Assembly (NCBI RefSeq): GCF_014490785.1
Contig: NZ_CP051488.1
Coordinates: 3,472,001-3,536,000 of the forward strand
Direction of reading: 5' to 3'
Source of the DNA: Kosakonia sp. SMBL-WEM22
Lineage (GTDB): Bacteria > Pseudomonadota > Gammaproteobacteria > Enterobacterales > Enterobacteriaceae
Length of the DNA stretch: 64,000 bases
In this document: positions 1 to 8,226 of the stretch, one piece after another
Numbering within the stretch: the stretch's first letter is position 1
Layout: each line of letters starts with the position of its first letter
Notes under the pieces: generated by a model
What the model was told of the DNA's origin: nothing
Databases searched by the model: none
What the model saw: only the letters and a program-made list of their open reading frames with translations
Made by a program: the position numbers and the translations under genes

Positions 1-285
1 TATGCCGTCTTCTTCACCAGCTACTCCACCTGGCTTGGCCGCAACGGTATCTATATGGAAGATTTGTATATCTCCCCTGATTATCGCGGCCAGGGCGCGG
101 GTAGAGCGATGCTAAAACAGATTGCGCAGTACGCCGTTGCGCGCCGTTGCGGCCGCCTTGAGTGGAGTGTGCTCGACTGGAACCAGCCGGCCATTGATTT
201 TTACCTGAGCATTGGTGCGCTGCCGCAATCTGAATGGGTACGCTACCGCCTTGATGGCGACGCGCTGCTGAAATTTGCTGAATAA
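1..285 (+). CDS. GNAT-family N-acetyltransferase, 5' end outside window
   Basis: This is the carboxy-terminal part (94 residues visible) of a GCN5-related N-acetyltransferase. It is open from base 1 in frame 1, so the start lies to the left of the window. The acetyl-CoA binding motif is visible as LYISPDYRGQGAGRAML, followed by the WNQPAIDFYLSIGA segment typical of the family's last strands. The spacing and the 'VLDWN' stretch resemble the diamine/thialysine acetyltransferase branch, but the substrate cannot be fixed from this fragment. A hairpin terminator follows 34 bases after the stop, so the gene ends its transcript. The ATG at 55 is internal and is not the start. Confidence 0.85.
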   Translation, partial: YAVFFTSYSTWLGRNGIYMEDLYISPDYRGQGAGRAMLKQIAQYAVARRCGRLEWSVLDWNQPAIDFYLSIGALPQSEWVRYRLDGDALLKFAE

Positions 286-318
286 AAGCCGCTCACCGCA
301 GCAGCTTGACAGGCTAAA

Positions 319-345
319 CACCGCACTTCGCTGCGGTGATTTTTA
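319..345 (+). terminator. Rho-independent terminator after the acetyltransferase
   Basis: Perfect 7-bp arms CACCGCA (319-325) and TGCGGTG (332-338) with a six-base loop are followed by ATTTTTAT. Its position just after the stop at 285 fits termination of that gene. The gene on the other strand ends at 408. Confidence 0.7.
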
Positions 346-407
346 TGATGCGGCCAGGAAGCAAAGCGGGCGTCATGCCCGCTAGATGCGAGAATGGGGC
401 CGTAGGG

Positions 408-863
408 TTAAAGAGTGAAAGAGGTTAATTCTTTAATTTCTGCCTGCGGGTTCGCTTCTTTAATCGCGTGTAAAAAAACAGCGAAATTATGGTTGAACAA
501 GGTGATGTTGTGATAAAAACTGACCTGTTTTTCCCCGCCATCGCTCTGCCAGGTCACCACCCAGCTTCGTCTGTTATTAACCATCGTATAGCCCGGTTTC
601 ACCCGTACTATTTTTGCTAGCGGAACTTTAAGCGTCACCTTTTCCTTTTGCTTAATCTGATAAAAAAACTGTTCGTCATAGTAATAGAGCGTGCGAGATG
701 CGAATAAACCGAACAATGATGGTGGCGTCGAAATTTTTCTTAGCCCATTACTCTCCGTTACGATTTTTTTCGGATGACGAAGCGATCTATAGAAATATCT
801 CATCAGGGTTACAAAGAGAACGACGGGAATGAGTCCCAATAAAATAATTAAGGCTTCCTTCAT
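408..863 (-). CDS. Small inner-membrane protein of unknown function
   Basis: I do not recognise this 151-residue protein. It begins with a hydrophobic segment (residues about 3-23, EALIILLGLIPVVLFVTLM), followed by a short basic stretch (RSLRHPKK). A soluble, strand-rich domain then ends in a helix (HNFAVFLHAIKEANP), which looks like a PH-like fold facing the cytoplasm. I chose the ATG at 863 because GGAGAAGTAT stands directly before it; the frame stays open up to 917 but without a better ribosome site. It lies alone, convergent with the acetyltransferase to its left. The family assignment is a guess from pattern only. Confidence 0.6.
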   Translation of the reverse strand: MKEALIILLGLIPVVLFVTLMRYFYRSLRHPKKIVTESNGLRKISTPPSLFGLFASRTLYYYDEQFFYQIKQKEKVTLKVPLAKIVRVKPGYTMVNNRRSWVVTWQSDGGEKQVSFYHNITLFNHNFAVFLHAIKEANPQAEIKELTSFTL

Positions 864-959
864 ATACTTCTCCAACGCTTCGGCAGCACGACTCTTTACC
901 GATAATAAAACGTGCAATTAGTATCAACAAAACATGAAACGTAACGGCTCAGTTGGTTA

Positions 960-1859
960 TTAAGCGAGGCTGATGAGCGTATTCATTTCGGTAAGCAACC
1001 AGCGTTCAAAACTCGCCAGCGCAGCCTCATTTTCTCCTGTTTCCGCCGGTTTTACTAAACAGAATTTTTTGCTCAGACAATCTGATGCAGGCCAGGGCGA
1101 AACAAGCGTGCCGCAGCGCAACTCATTCTCAATATACATACGTGGAACCAGGGCAACGCCCTGCCCCGCCATAACGGCCGCGATAGCCATTTCATGCAGA
1201 TCGTAGCGCGCACCCTGCGCCGGGTTATCAAGGTGTATACCGCTTTCGCGGGCATAGCGCTGCCATGCATCGGGGTTTTGCCGACGGTGAATGCGCGGAA
1301 GTGCGTTTAACTGCTGATTGACGTCATCATGGGTCAAGAGTGCAGGATGGCAAACAGGCAGCAGATTTTCCTGAAACAGAAACTGCATTCGCATACCTGC
1401 CCAGGCAGAGTGTTGAAAATGAATAACCGCATCAAAGCCGCTGCCAGGCAAAATAAAGGGATCGGTTCTCGCTGCAATATTTAAAGTTATGTCCGGGAAT
1501 GACGCGTTAAAGCTATTCAGGCGGGGAATAAGCCAGCGGCTGGAAAAGGTCGGCAGGACAGCAATATCGAGGCTTCTGCTATCTTCCGGAATGCCCATTA
1601 CATATTGCGTATCCCTCTCCAGCCGATCGAGGGTTTCACGCACGTGATGCGCGTAGCGCGCGCCAACCGGGTTTAGTTTTACCCGGCTTCCCACGCGATC
1701 AAAGAGCTTACGGTTCAGCAGCGCTTCAAGACGCGCAATCTGGCGGCTAATCGCTCCTTCCGTTAACGATAGCTCCTCCGCAGCCCGGGCAAAATTTCCG
1801 TGCCGTGCTGCGGCATCAAAAGCCTGAAGCGACGCACTACTGGGTATTTTTCTGCGCAT
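960..1859 (-). CDS. LysR-family regulator, GcvA-like
   Basis: This 299-residue LysR-type regulator has a winged helix-turn-helix at residues about 8-65 (SLQAFDAAARHGNFARAAEEL...AISRQIARLEALL). A periplasmic-binding-like effector domain follows from about residue 95. The opening 'PSSASLQAFDAAARHG' and 'IPRLNSFNASFPDI' are characteristic of the GcvA subfamily. AAGGAG lies 8 bases before the start. It is divergent from the three-gene operon that starts at 2012, which is the usual arrangement for a LysR protein and its target. The inducer is unknown. An exact inverted repeat in the shared intergenic DNA is a candidate operator. Confidence 0.9.
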   Translation of the reverse strand: MRRKIPSSASLQAFDAAARHGNFARAAEELSLTEGAISRQIARLEALLNRKLFDRVGSRVKLNPVGARYAHHVRETLDRLERDTQYVMGIPEDSRSLDIAVLPTFSSRWLIPRLNSFNASFPDITLNIAARTDPFILPGSGFDAVIHFQHSAWAGMRMQFLFQENLLPVCHPALLTHDDVNQQLNALPRIHRRQNPDAWQRYARESGIHLDNPAQGARYDLHEMAIAAVMAGQGVALVPRMYIENELRCGTLVSPWPASDCLSKKFCLVKPAETGENEAALASFERWLLTEMNTLISLA

Positions 1860-1884
1860 AGAAAGGCTCCTTGTGCTCGCGTTT

Positions 1885-1901
1885 AATGACTAAATGTCAT
1901 T
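1885..1901. promoter_or_regulatory. Candidate LysR operator (inverted repeat)
   Basis: AATGAC (1885-1890), TAAAT, GTCATT (1896-1901) form a perfect 6-bp inverted repeat. It sits 26 bases before the LysR start and about 110 bases before the operon start at 2012. It contains the T-N11-A pattern common to LysR sites. Assignment is inferred from position. Confidence 0.45.
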
Positions 1902-2011
1902 GATGGGTGACATATTATCGATTTTAAGCGGTTAAACCAGCTTGTAGCATGATGAAAAATCATTGAGTGAACCTGTTTGCTCGCATTTATGACTTATGTG
2001 GAGAGGGGCTG

Positions 2012-2545
2012 ATGTTCTATACCGTGGAGTGCTCGTATAACGATGCTGAAAGCGAGGCTGAATGGAATGCGTTTTACAGCCAGCAAAAGCTACCCGCATT
2101 AATATCTGTTACTGGCTTTACTACCTCTCAACGTTTTCGTGCTCTCCAGGCTGGCTGCCCTGCTTATCTTGCCATTCACACCGTCAATGATGCGGATGTG
2201 CTCAGCAGCGAGGAGTACCGTTTAAAGGGCGGCGGTAATTTTTCACGTTGGCAGGCCTGCATTACTGACTGGCACCGTAATCTCTATACCGGTGATGGCC
2301 TTGCTCCTGCCCTCGCTTGCAATGAAATTCTGCTATTGAGCGCAACACCTATCGGCTTTTTAGAATCAGAACTGGGATATCGAGGACTGCAAATGGATGC
2401 GGTAGCGCTGGATAAAACCCCTGCACATCGCGTTGCTTATGTTCTGCCTGTTGAAATGGCTTCGCCCTTTACGGATATGCCCGGTGTCTGGCTCTACGAG
2501 TCCCTTACACCGCAGTTGCAGAGCACTGAAAAAGGGACGCCATAA
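2012..2545 (+). CDS. Dimeric alpha/beta-barrel-like protein of unknown function
   Basis: First gene of a LysR-controlled operon, 177 residues. The N-terminal half (MFYTVECSYND...EWNAFYSQQKLPALISVTGF) has the strand, helix with an end-on acidic-tryptophan motif, strand pattern of dimeric alpha/beta-barrel (ferredoxin-like, EthD/ABM) proteins. The second half seems to repeat the fold. I chose the ATG at 2012, preceded by GAGAGGGG; a GTG at 1967 is in frame but has no clear ribosome site. The next gene begins 5 bases after its stop. Such proteins often act on aromatic or polyketide-like compounds. The exact family is not recognised. Confidence 0.6.
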   Translation: MFYTVECSYNDAESEAEWNAFYSQQKLPALISVTGFTTSQRFRALQAGCPAYLAIHTVNDADVLSSEEYRLKGGGNFSRWQACITDWHRNLYTGDGLAPALACNEILLLSATPIGFLESELGYRGLQMDAVALDKTPAHRVAYVLPVEMASPFTDMPGVWLYESLTPQLQSTEKGTP

Positions 2546-2549
2546 CGTT

Positions 2550-2876
2550 ATGCCTAATCTGACTTTTTATATTTCTGAAAACCACGCTGGCACGTTCAAA
2601 AATCTCTACGGTTTTACCGACAGATGCAGCGCCCTCTGCTGTGACATCCTCGGCGCAGAACGTAAAAATGTGCATATCATTTTTATCAATGTAAAGCCGG
2701 GCTGCGGGCTGCCGGTCTATGCCGAGCTCTTTTACCGTCTCACTCCATTGCGAACCCATGAAGTGATGGAGAACTTTATGCATGAACTGGATATTGCCAC
2801 GCAACAGGCCTCTGGTCTGACGGCCCGTATTCGCTGCTTTGGATCGCAAGCAGAACACCTTTTCGCCCGCAACTGA
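2550..2876 (+). CDS. Tautomerase-superfamily protein
   Basis: This 108-residue protein starts MPNLTFYIS, so proline becomes the amino-terminal residue after methionine removal, as in the catalytic base of 4-oxalocrotonate tautomerase and MIF-like enzymes. The 'NVHIIFINVKPG' strand also fits the fold. The family catalyses proton shifts in keto-enol chemistry or hydrolytic dehalogenation of small organic acids. The start at 2550 lies 5 bases after the upstream stop, and the MBL hydrolase starts 14 bases downstream, so the three genes are almost certainly one operon. The substrate is unknown. Confidence 0.75.
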   Translation: MPNLTFYISENHAGTFKNLYGFTDRCSALCCDILGAERKNVHIIFINVKPGCGLPVYAELFYRLTPLRTHEVMENFMHELDIATQQASGLTARIRCFGSQAEHLFARN

Positions 2877-2889
2877 CCCCGAGGTCGTG

Positions 2890-3717
2890 ATGAGCCACGC
2901 TTTTCCATTCCGCCAGATTGGCGATTTCCAGCTAACCGCGCTGAGTGACGGCACAATGTCAGCCAGTCTGGAACTATTATCAGGTATTAAAACCGCTGAT
3001 GCGGATGCGATTCAGTGCAGTGCCGGCATCGATAAGCCCGGTGATATTCATATAAACAGTTACCTTATTCGCGGCCGGAGGCAAGTAATTCTGGTTGACG
3101 CTGGCGCAGGCGCGCCGGGACAACTCATATCAAACCTTGCCGCAGCGGGCGTCAGCCCTGACGAGGTCGATACCGTTTTATTAACGCACTGCCATCCGGA
3201 TCATATTGGAGGCCTGCTCAATGCAGCAAAAGAGCCGGTTTTTAAACGTGCTGAAATCATTCTACATCCACTCGAAGCTCAGTACTGGCGGGATGAGACA
3301 AAACGCGAAATGGCGAATGAGCGCGGGCAGCGTAATTTTTTGCTGGCCCGGCAAACCTTGCAGGCGTATGCCCCGAATATCCATTTTTTCAACGGTGAGA
3401 AGATAGCCGGAGGTATCCTACCGATATGGTTACCGGGCCATACGCCAGGTCATACCGGTTTTCTCATCGAGTCGGAGCGTGAACGCTTATTAATATGGGG
3501 AGACATTGTTCACTATCCGCATATTCAGTCAGCACAACCGGCGGTTTCGATTCTGTTCGACGTCGATCCCGCGCAGGCCGAGGCAACCCGGAAACAAATA
3601 ATGCAACAAGCGGCCAGCGAGAAACTGCTCATTGCAGGTATGCATTTAAATCAGACGGGGTTTGCCCGTGTTAGCAGAGAGGGCTGCGGATACCGTATTG
3701 ATTATACTGAGAAATAA
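2890..3717 (+). CDS. Metallo-beta-lactamase-fold hydrolase, lactonase-like
   Basis: This 275-residue MBL-fold enzyme carries the metal-binding motif THCHPDHIGG (residues about 101-110), a later GHTPGHTGF histidine, an Asp in 'LIWGDIVHY' and a C-terminal 'IAGMHL' histidine. Together these are the full dinuclear ligand set. Layout and length match AHL-lactonase / YtnP-like hydrolases. No signal peptide is visible, so it should be cytoplasmic. I chose the ATG at 2890 behind GAGGT; the frame is open upstream only through overlap with the tautomerase. Together with the tautomerase it suggests a pathway that opens a lactone and rearranges the product, which is inference. Confidence 0.85.
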   Translation: MSHAFPFRQIGDFQLTALSDGTMSASLELLSGIKTADADAIQCSAGIDKPGDIHINSYLIRGRRQVILVDAGAGAPGQLISNLAAAGVSPDEVDTVLLTHCHPDHIGGLLNAAKEPVFKRAEIILHPLEAQYWRDETKREMANERGQRNFLLARQTLQAYAPNIHFFNGEKIAGGILPIWLPGHTPGHTGFLIESERERLLIWGDIVHYPHIQSAQPAVSILFDVDPAQAEATRKQIMQQAASEKLLIAGMHLNQTGFARVSREGCGYRIDYTEK

Positions 3718-3902
3718 GTAGGTCGCCTGGCTGACGGACAGGGACGTTATACCGCTGAACCAGGCATTTATCTCCTTCTTCCTCACCCTCTGAAGCTAAC
3801 GAGGGATAAAAATTCGCTACCCATTCTCTTTTTTATCACTCCCTGTCCCGACCTTTTTGCAGAAAGCTATCACGAGACAGCCTTATGAATGCCCGCGCTT
3901 TC

Positions 3903-3923
3903 AGTGACAAAATCATTGTCACT
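3903..3923. repeat. Perfect inverted repeat in the 3.7-4.2 kb gap
   Basis: AGTGACAA (3903-3910), AATCA, TTGTCACT (3916-3923) is a perfect 8-bp inverted repeat with a five-base spacer. It could be an operator or a hairpin; no T-run follows directly, so it is not a clear terminator. The rest of 3718-4131 is A/T-rich, with no open frame I would support. Confidence 0.5.
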
Positions 3924-4131
3924 TCGCTGAGCTAATAGTGCCCTTTTTTATGTCGTACGCGCGGCTCCGTCGGCGCGTTTCTGCCTCTCTCCAGTGTTAA
4001 CTCCCGCTTCGTTTGCCTTTTTCCCTGAGCAAAAAATATATTAATTTTATTTATGTTTTAATGAGCGGAGCGCGATTTCCTTAGTACGAACCGGCATTAA
4101 AATGCAACTGATTTAAAAGTAAAAATCGCTA

Positions 4132-4160
4132 TTGAAAAGCCTTTGGTGTCGGCGTACAGT
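4132..4160 (+). promoter_or_regulatory. Sigma-70 promoter of the tailspike-like gene
   Basis: TTGAAA (4132-4137) and TACAGT (4155-4160) are separated by exactly 17 bases and match the -35 and -10 consensus at 4 of 6 or better. The predicted start of transcription falls at about 4167, inside the LexA box that follows. Confidence 0.6.
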
Positions 4161-4165
4161 AAAAA

Positions 4166-4185
4166 TACTGTATATAAATACAGTA
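4166..4185. promoter_or_regulatory. LexA (SOS) box
   Basis: TACTGTATATAAATACAGTA differs at one base from the E. coli consensus TACTGTATATATATACAGTA; the core is CTGT-N8-ACAG. It overlaps the predicted transcription start of the tailspike-like gene and ends 30 bases before its ATG. LexA bound here would block transcription until DNA damage triggers its self-cleavage. The match is close enough to predict tight repression. Confidence 0.88.
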
Positions 4186-4215
4186 AAAACCATCACACAA
4201 AGGACATCACATATC

Positions 4216-6456
4216 ATGGCTACTAATGAAAACAGCACCGCCATTACGGAAGTCGCCTCTTTTGCAGCACTGCGTGCACGTAAACCTGCAGCCGAGGGTG
4301 AACGCGTTTTTCTGACCTCATGGAATGCACGAGCAGCATCCGATCGATCCATAAATTATGGCGAAGGATGGTTTATCGGAAACCTGGTGGCGGGGACTGA
4401 CGATGGCGGTTTTATTGCCAGCAACGGCGGGTCATACCATTGGCGACGCGAAGCAGATATCGAGGCACTCACCGTTCACGATTTTGGCGCCGTACCGGGC
4501 GGCACCGTGGACTGTGCTCCTGCTGTCAAAGCAATGTACGAATTTATGAACGGTGCCTTCGCACGTGGCGCAACCAACGATCTCTCCGGCAAAATTGGCG
4601 TCCGTTTCGGTGCGGGCACCTATCTGATTAAGCCGCTCGACATGCGCCGTTACGGCAAGAAGATCGCTGCCAACGACGCTGAACTGCCTTATAACCCAAG
4701 CGGTTACTTTGCCGCAGGCGACTTTGTCCTGCGCGGTGTGACCACCAGTTTCGGCAAACAGATTGCGACCCGCATTATTTCTGATAAGTCGAATTCAGCG
4801 GTGCTGGCGCTGAACCACCGCTATTTCTCCATTTACGGGATTGAGTGGGAGGGGCAGCAAACCGTCAAGCAGGATGAAAAGAGTAACCTGCTGATTGGCG
4901 CTACCCTTGGGGTGTTCAACGATACCGCTTCCAACAAACAGCCGTTTCTTACCAACGAATGCGTGGGCGGCACCTTTGCTAACGTCTCCTATTTCAAGGC
5001 CAGCAATACCGGCGAGGCGACGATTTACTATCTCGACAGCCTCGACAGTAAATTTAACCAGATCTACTGCAGCAAAGTGGCGGGCCCGGTGATCAAAGTG
5101 GGCTGGAGTAACCGGCCATACGGCGTCTGGGATCACTCCACGGCGATTGAGCTTTCTGAATTTAACTTCCAGTACTGTTATGCACCGGCGATCTGGATCC
5201 CACGCCACGGCCAGGGGCTGATCCGCAACGGCTGGATTGAGCACAGCGCGGTGCCGATGGATATCAACAACGGCCAGTGGCTGATTGAGGCGCTGAGCAT
5301 CGAGTCATCCACTTATGACGCCGTGTTCTTTAACTCACGTGTGGTGATGTCGCAATGGTCAAACCCGACCGGCGTCAATTATGACCGCACCACCGAGCCG
5401 GGCAGCGATAAGTGGTTCAGCTACCCGAAAAACCCGGACGGCAGTGCAATCATCTCGAAGCTTTCCGCCTATGAAATGGGCATGTCGCTGTTTCAAAATA
5501 GCGGCACTTATCTGGACAACCCGCTACGGGCTCAGTGGCTGAGCGGCGTGCTGCGTGGCACCATTGACAGCAAAAAACTGTGGCTGAATATCGGCTCGTT
5601 CCGCATGCCAGAAACCGGCACCCACTGGAAGATTGAGGTCGATTGCCGCAGCACTTACTACAGCCTCGGAGGAAGCGGTCCGATGCCGGTAAATAACGAT
5701 CGCTCTGCGGGAACACTGCATATTCACGTTGCGCGCGGTGCTGCGGACGTTCCGGCCATAACCTACTGGATGGAAGGTGCGCCGGGCATTACCGAAGTAA
5801 AGTATATTGCTCAGGATTTCAACACGCTGCTGCCGGGCTTGTGGATCAAACTTCCGGCAACCATTGGCGAATATGCAGTGCACGTTCGCGGCACCGGTGT
5901 AACCCGCAAGGAGAAAGGGGAGTGGGCCATCTTTACGCCGGATGGCCAGGTGCAGGCGGAAGCACCGAACGGCGTGGACGCCGAACCCCGCGCCTCGATG
6001 CACAACGGTAAAGCGGGCTTCGGTGCGCAAAGTGATGTTGCGGCGATCAGTACCCGTTCGCAGGCCTCATCCAGCGTACCGGTTGAACAATCCAAGCCGC
6101 GCCAGTGGATGCGGGTAAATATCAACGGCGTTGAGTATGCGATGCCTTACTACGCCTTTACGCCGCAGATTAAGACTCAACCAGCGGCAACCGTTGCTGT
6201 TGCCGCCGGCGCTACGCTGAACCTGGCCGTGGAAGCCAATGATGCCGCCAGCTATCAGTGGCAGAAATCGACCAACGGCACCAGCTGGAGCACTATCTCC
6301 GGTGCCAATAAGGCGACATACAGTAAGGATGCTGTCACCGCGGGCGATGCGGGGCAGTATCGCTGTGTAATCAAAGGGCAAGTTGGCGCGGTGGACTCAT
6401 CCGTGACCACCAACCAGGTGACCACTACCACTTCAGTGGTGACCATCAAGGCCTGA
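4216..6456 (+). CDS. Orphan tailspike-like beta-helix protein with C-terminal Ig domain
   Basis: This 746-residue protein has an N-terminal region (about 10-80: SFAALRARKPAAEGERVFL, then GTDDGGFIASNGGSYHW) of the type seen in podovirus tailspikes and in AmsF-like exopolysaccharide proteins. A pectate-lyase-3-like opening follows (about 86-110, DFGAVPGGTVDCAPAVKAM), then a long repetitive right-handed beta-helix to about 620. A C-terminal immunoglobulin-like domain (about 650-746) carries YQWQKSTNG and DAGQYRC. There is no signal peptide. I chose the ATG at 4216 behind AAAGGA; an in-frame ATG at 4132 lies upstream of the promoter and LexA box. No other phage gene flanks it. Likely activity is polysaccharide binding or cleavage; the target is unknown. 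Confidence 0.8.
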   Translation: MATNENSTAITEVASFAALRARKPAAEGERVFLTSWNARAASDRSINYGEGWFIGNLVAGTDDGGFIASNGGSYHWRREADIEALTVHDFGAVPGGTVDCAPAVKAMYEFMNGAFARGATNDLSGKIGVRFGAGTYLIKPLDMRRYGKKIAANDAELPYNPSGYFAAGDFVLRGVTTSFGKQIATRIISDKSNSAVLALNHRYFSIYGIEWEGQQTVKQDEKSNLLIGATLGVFNDTASNKQPFLTNECVGGTFANVSYFKASNTGEATIYYLDSLDSKFNQIYCSKVAGPVIKVGWSNRPYGVWDHSTAIELSEFNFQYCYAPAIWIPRHGQGLIRNGWIEHSAVPMDINNGQWLIEALSIESSTYDAVFFNSRVVMSQWSNPTGVNYDRTTEPGSDKWFSYPKNPDGSAIISKLSAYEMGMSLFQNSGTYLDNPLRAQWLSGVLRGTIDSKKLWLNIGSFRMPETGTHWKIEVDCRSTYYSLGGSGPMPVNNDRSAGTLHIHVARGAADVPAITYWMEGAPGITEVKYIAQDFNTLLPGLWIKLPATIGEYAVHVRGTGVTRKEKGEWAIFTPDGQVQAEAPNGVDAEPRASMHNGKAGFGAQSDVAAISTRSQASSSVPVEQSKPRQWMRVNINGVEYAMPYYAFTPQIKTQPAATVAVAAGATLNLAVEANDAASYQWQKSTNGTSWSTISGANKATYSKDAVTAGDAGQYRCVIKGQVGAVDSSVTTNQVTTTTSVVTIKA

Positions 6457-6491
6457 TGCGCCTGACTAAATAGAAGAGAAGCCACTCTCTA

Positions 6492-6521
6492 AAAATCCAC
6501 GCGCTTGCGTGGATTTTCTTT
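6492..6521 (+). terminator. Terminator of the tailspike-like gene
   Basis: AAAATCCACGC (6492-6502), GCTT, GCGTGGATTTT (6507-6517) forms an 11-bp perfect stem ending in a T-run, 35 bases after the stop at 6456. Because it is symmetric it could also serve the convergent acetyltransferase that ends at 6538. Confidence 0.85.
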
Positions 6522-6537
6522 GCTTTCGCACCCTCTC

Positions 6538-7008
6538 TTACTCGCTTTTTATATTCTTACTCATATTGATGCCGGTTACGTCAAAGCCGATTGCCTCATA
6601 CACATGGCGCGCTCGTGCGTTATCGCCCGCCACGCGAAGGCGGATCTGCTCAACGCCCTTCGTCCGCATCTCATCCTCAAAGGCTCGCAGCGCGCCTTTG
6701 CCAAGGCCCTGCCCCTGGCAGGCATTGAAGATATGAAAATCATAAATAAAGAGGGTTTTCATCGAAGCGTCCGGTTTATACCAGAGGTAGCCGACATGCT
6801 TCTCACCCTCCGCCAACAGGCAGAGCAAAACGTGGCCCGGCGTATTAACGCCTTCCGGGAGATCGTCGGCGATCTCCTGCGTGGCTCTGGCCTGCGCCTC
6901 TGCCGCAGAAAGGCGATAGTTTGCAGCAATCTCTTGCGCATAGTCCGCAATGAAATAGTCCAGATAAGCCGGGTATTCATCCGCACGCATGGGGCGCAAT
7001 GTAATCAT
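6538..7008 (-). CDS. GNAT-family N-acetyltransferase
   Basis: A complete 156-residue GNAT enzyme. The acetyl-CoA motif is YDFHIFNACQGQGLGKGALRAF (residues about 90-111), with the Q-x-x-G-x-G/A signature, followed by LRVAGDNARARHVYEAIGF. The start at 7008 follows AAGGAA by 6 bases; an ATG at 7041 has weaker context. It is a lone gene, convergent with the tailspike-like gene and on the same strand as the oxidoreductase that begins at 8136, with a gap of 111 bases. The acceptor substrate cannot be read from the sequence; drugs, polyamines or protein N-termini are all possible in this family. Confidence 0.85.
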   Translation of the reverse strand: MITLRPMRADEYPAYLDYFIADYAQEIAANYRLSAAEAQARATQEIADDLPEGVNTPGHVLLCLLAEGEKHVGYLWYKPDASMKTLFIYDFHIFNACQGQGLGKGALRAFEDEMRTKGVEQIRLRVAGDNARARHVYEAIGFDVTGINMSKNIKSE

Positions 7009-7119
7009 TGGTGTTCCTTTTATTAAAGCGGGACTGAGCACCGCGCTGAATTATCGGCCTTCACAATAAAGCGCCCCGCTGACGCTGTCAGCATAAAAGC
7101 GCTGGCAATGTGAATCCCC

Positions 7120-8136
7120 TTAGCTGACGCAAAGCACAATCTTGCCCTGAATACCCCCCTGTGAAGCACGGCGATGTGCGGCGGCGGCGTCACGAAGAGG
7201 ATAGATGCTGTCCGTCACTACGCGTACCTCACCGCTCGCCAGCAGTTCGCCTGCTTGCTGAAGCTGCTGGCCGCTGGAGCGAACCTGCGTCGAAGAGACC
7301 ATAATCCCGCGCCGCGCAGCCTCTTGCTGCCCGCTAAAGCCAAGCGGATTGACCAGGTAGAGCGCCCCGCCGGGTTTAATAAGCGGCAGAAAACGCTCCA
7401 AATTCGCGCCGCCAACGGCATCCATCACCAGATCAACCGGCGGTACTACGGTTTCTGCGTCCTGCCGGGTGTAATCAATGAACTCGCTCGCCCCCAATTC
7501 TCGCAGCAACGCCTCATGTTTTCCGGAAGCGACGGCAATTACCCGCGCGCCCTGCCAGCGGGCAAGTTGTAGAGCGAAGTGCCCAACGCCGCCGCCAGCG
7601 CCGTTAACCAGAACCGTTTTTCCCTTCAGCGAAACAGGGATATGTGGAAAAGACTGGAAAGGGTTAGGCGCATGATGACCAGGATCGATCAGGAACTGCC
7701 AGGCCGTCAGCAGTGACATCGGTGCAGCGGCGGCCTGCAGATAATTAATGCCCGGCGGCATTAATGCCAGTTCGTCGGCAGGGACAGCGATGTATTCGGC
7801 ATAGGCTCCGCTACCTTTCATCAGATCCTGCGGAAATCTCACCATGGAATAGACCTCATCGCCCGCGCAAAAACCGTGCGCACCATGACCAATAACCTCC
7901 ACCACTCCGGCAATATCAGTGCCGGGGATAAGCGGGAAAAGAGGGTTGGGCTGCCACTGCGGTGGTAGCGCGCGGTAGCCATTGCGCAGATAGAGATCGG
8001 GCGGGTTAATGCTCGCCGCCTGCACCCGCACCAGTACCTCACCCGCGCCGGGCGTTGGACGCGGCGCCTCTTCATAACGCAACACCTCCGGCCCGCCAAA
8101 TTCGTGCAGACGCACGGCTTTCATCATGGCACTCAT
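7120..8136 (-). CDS. NADP-dependent MDR-family quinone/alcohol oxidoreductase
   Basis: This 338-residue medium-chain dehydrogenase/reductase belongs to the zinc-free quinone-reductase branch. A GroES-like N-terminal domain (KAVRLHEFGGPEVLRYEEAPRPTPGAGEVLVRV) is followed by the nucleotide-binding motif VNGAGGGVGHFALQLA (about residues 175-190). The structural-zinc cysteine cluster is absent. GAGGAGAGAGCG precedes the start. It is divergent from the LysR gene at 8227, with a 90-base shared promoter region, so it is the likely target of that regulator. It probably reduces quinones or reactive enals/enones with NADPH. Confidence 0.9.
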   Translation of the reverse strand: MSAMMKAVRLHEFGGPEVLRYEEAPRPTPGAGEVLVRVQAASINPPDLYLRNGYRALPPQWQPNPLFPLIPGTDIAGVVEVIGHGAHGFCAGDEVYSMVRFPQDLMKGSGAYAEYIAVPADELALMPPGINYLQAAAAPMSLLTAWQFLIDPGHHAPNPFQSFPHIPVSLKGKTVLVNGAGGGVGHFALQLARWQGARVIAVASGKHEALLRELGASEFIDYTRQDAETVVPPVDLVMDAVGGANLERFLPLIKPGGALYLVNPLGFSGQQEAARRGIMVSSTQVRSSGQQLQQAGELLASGEVRVVTDSIYPLRDAAAAHRRASQGGIQGKIVLCVS

Positions 8137-8226
8137 CGCTCTCTCCTCTGCATTGTCTTTAGCCAGTGCAGAATATGACAGTGTCTACAGGTTGATAATG
8201 GGCTTACCTTTCGCTTTACTTATGCC

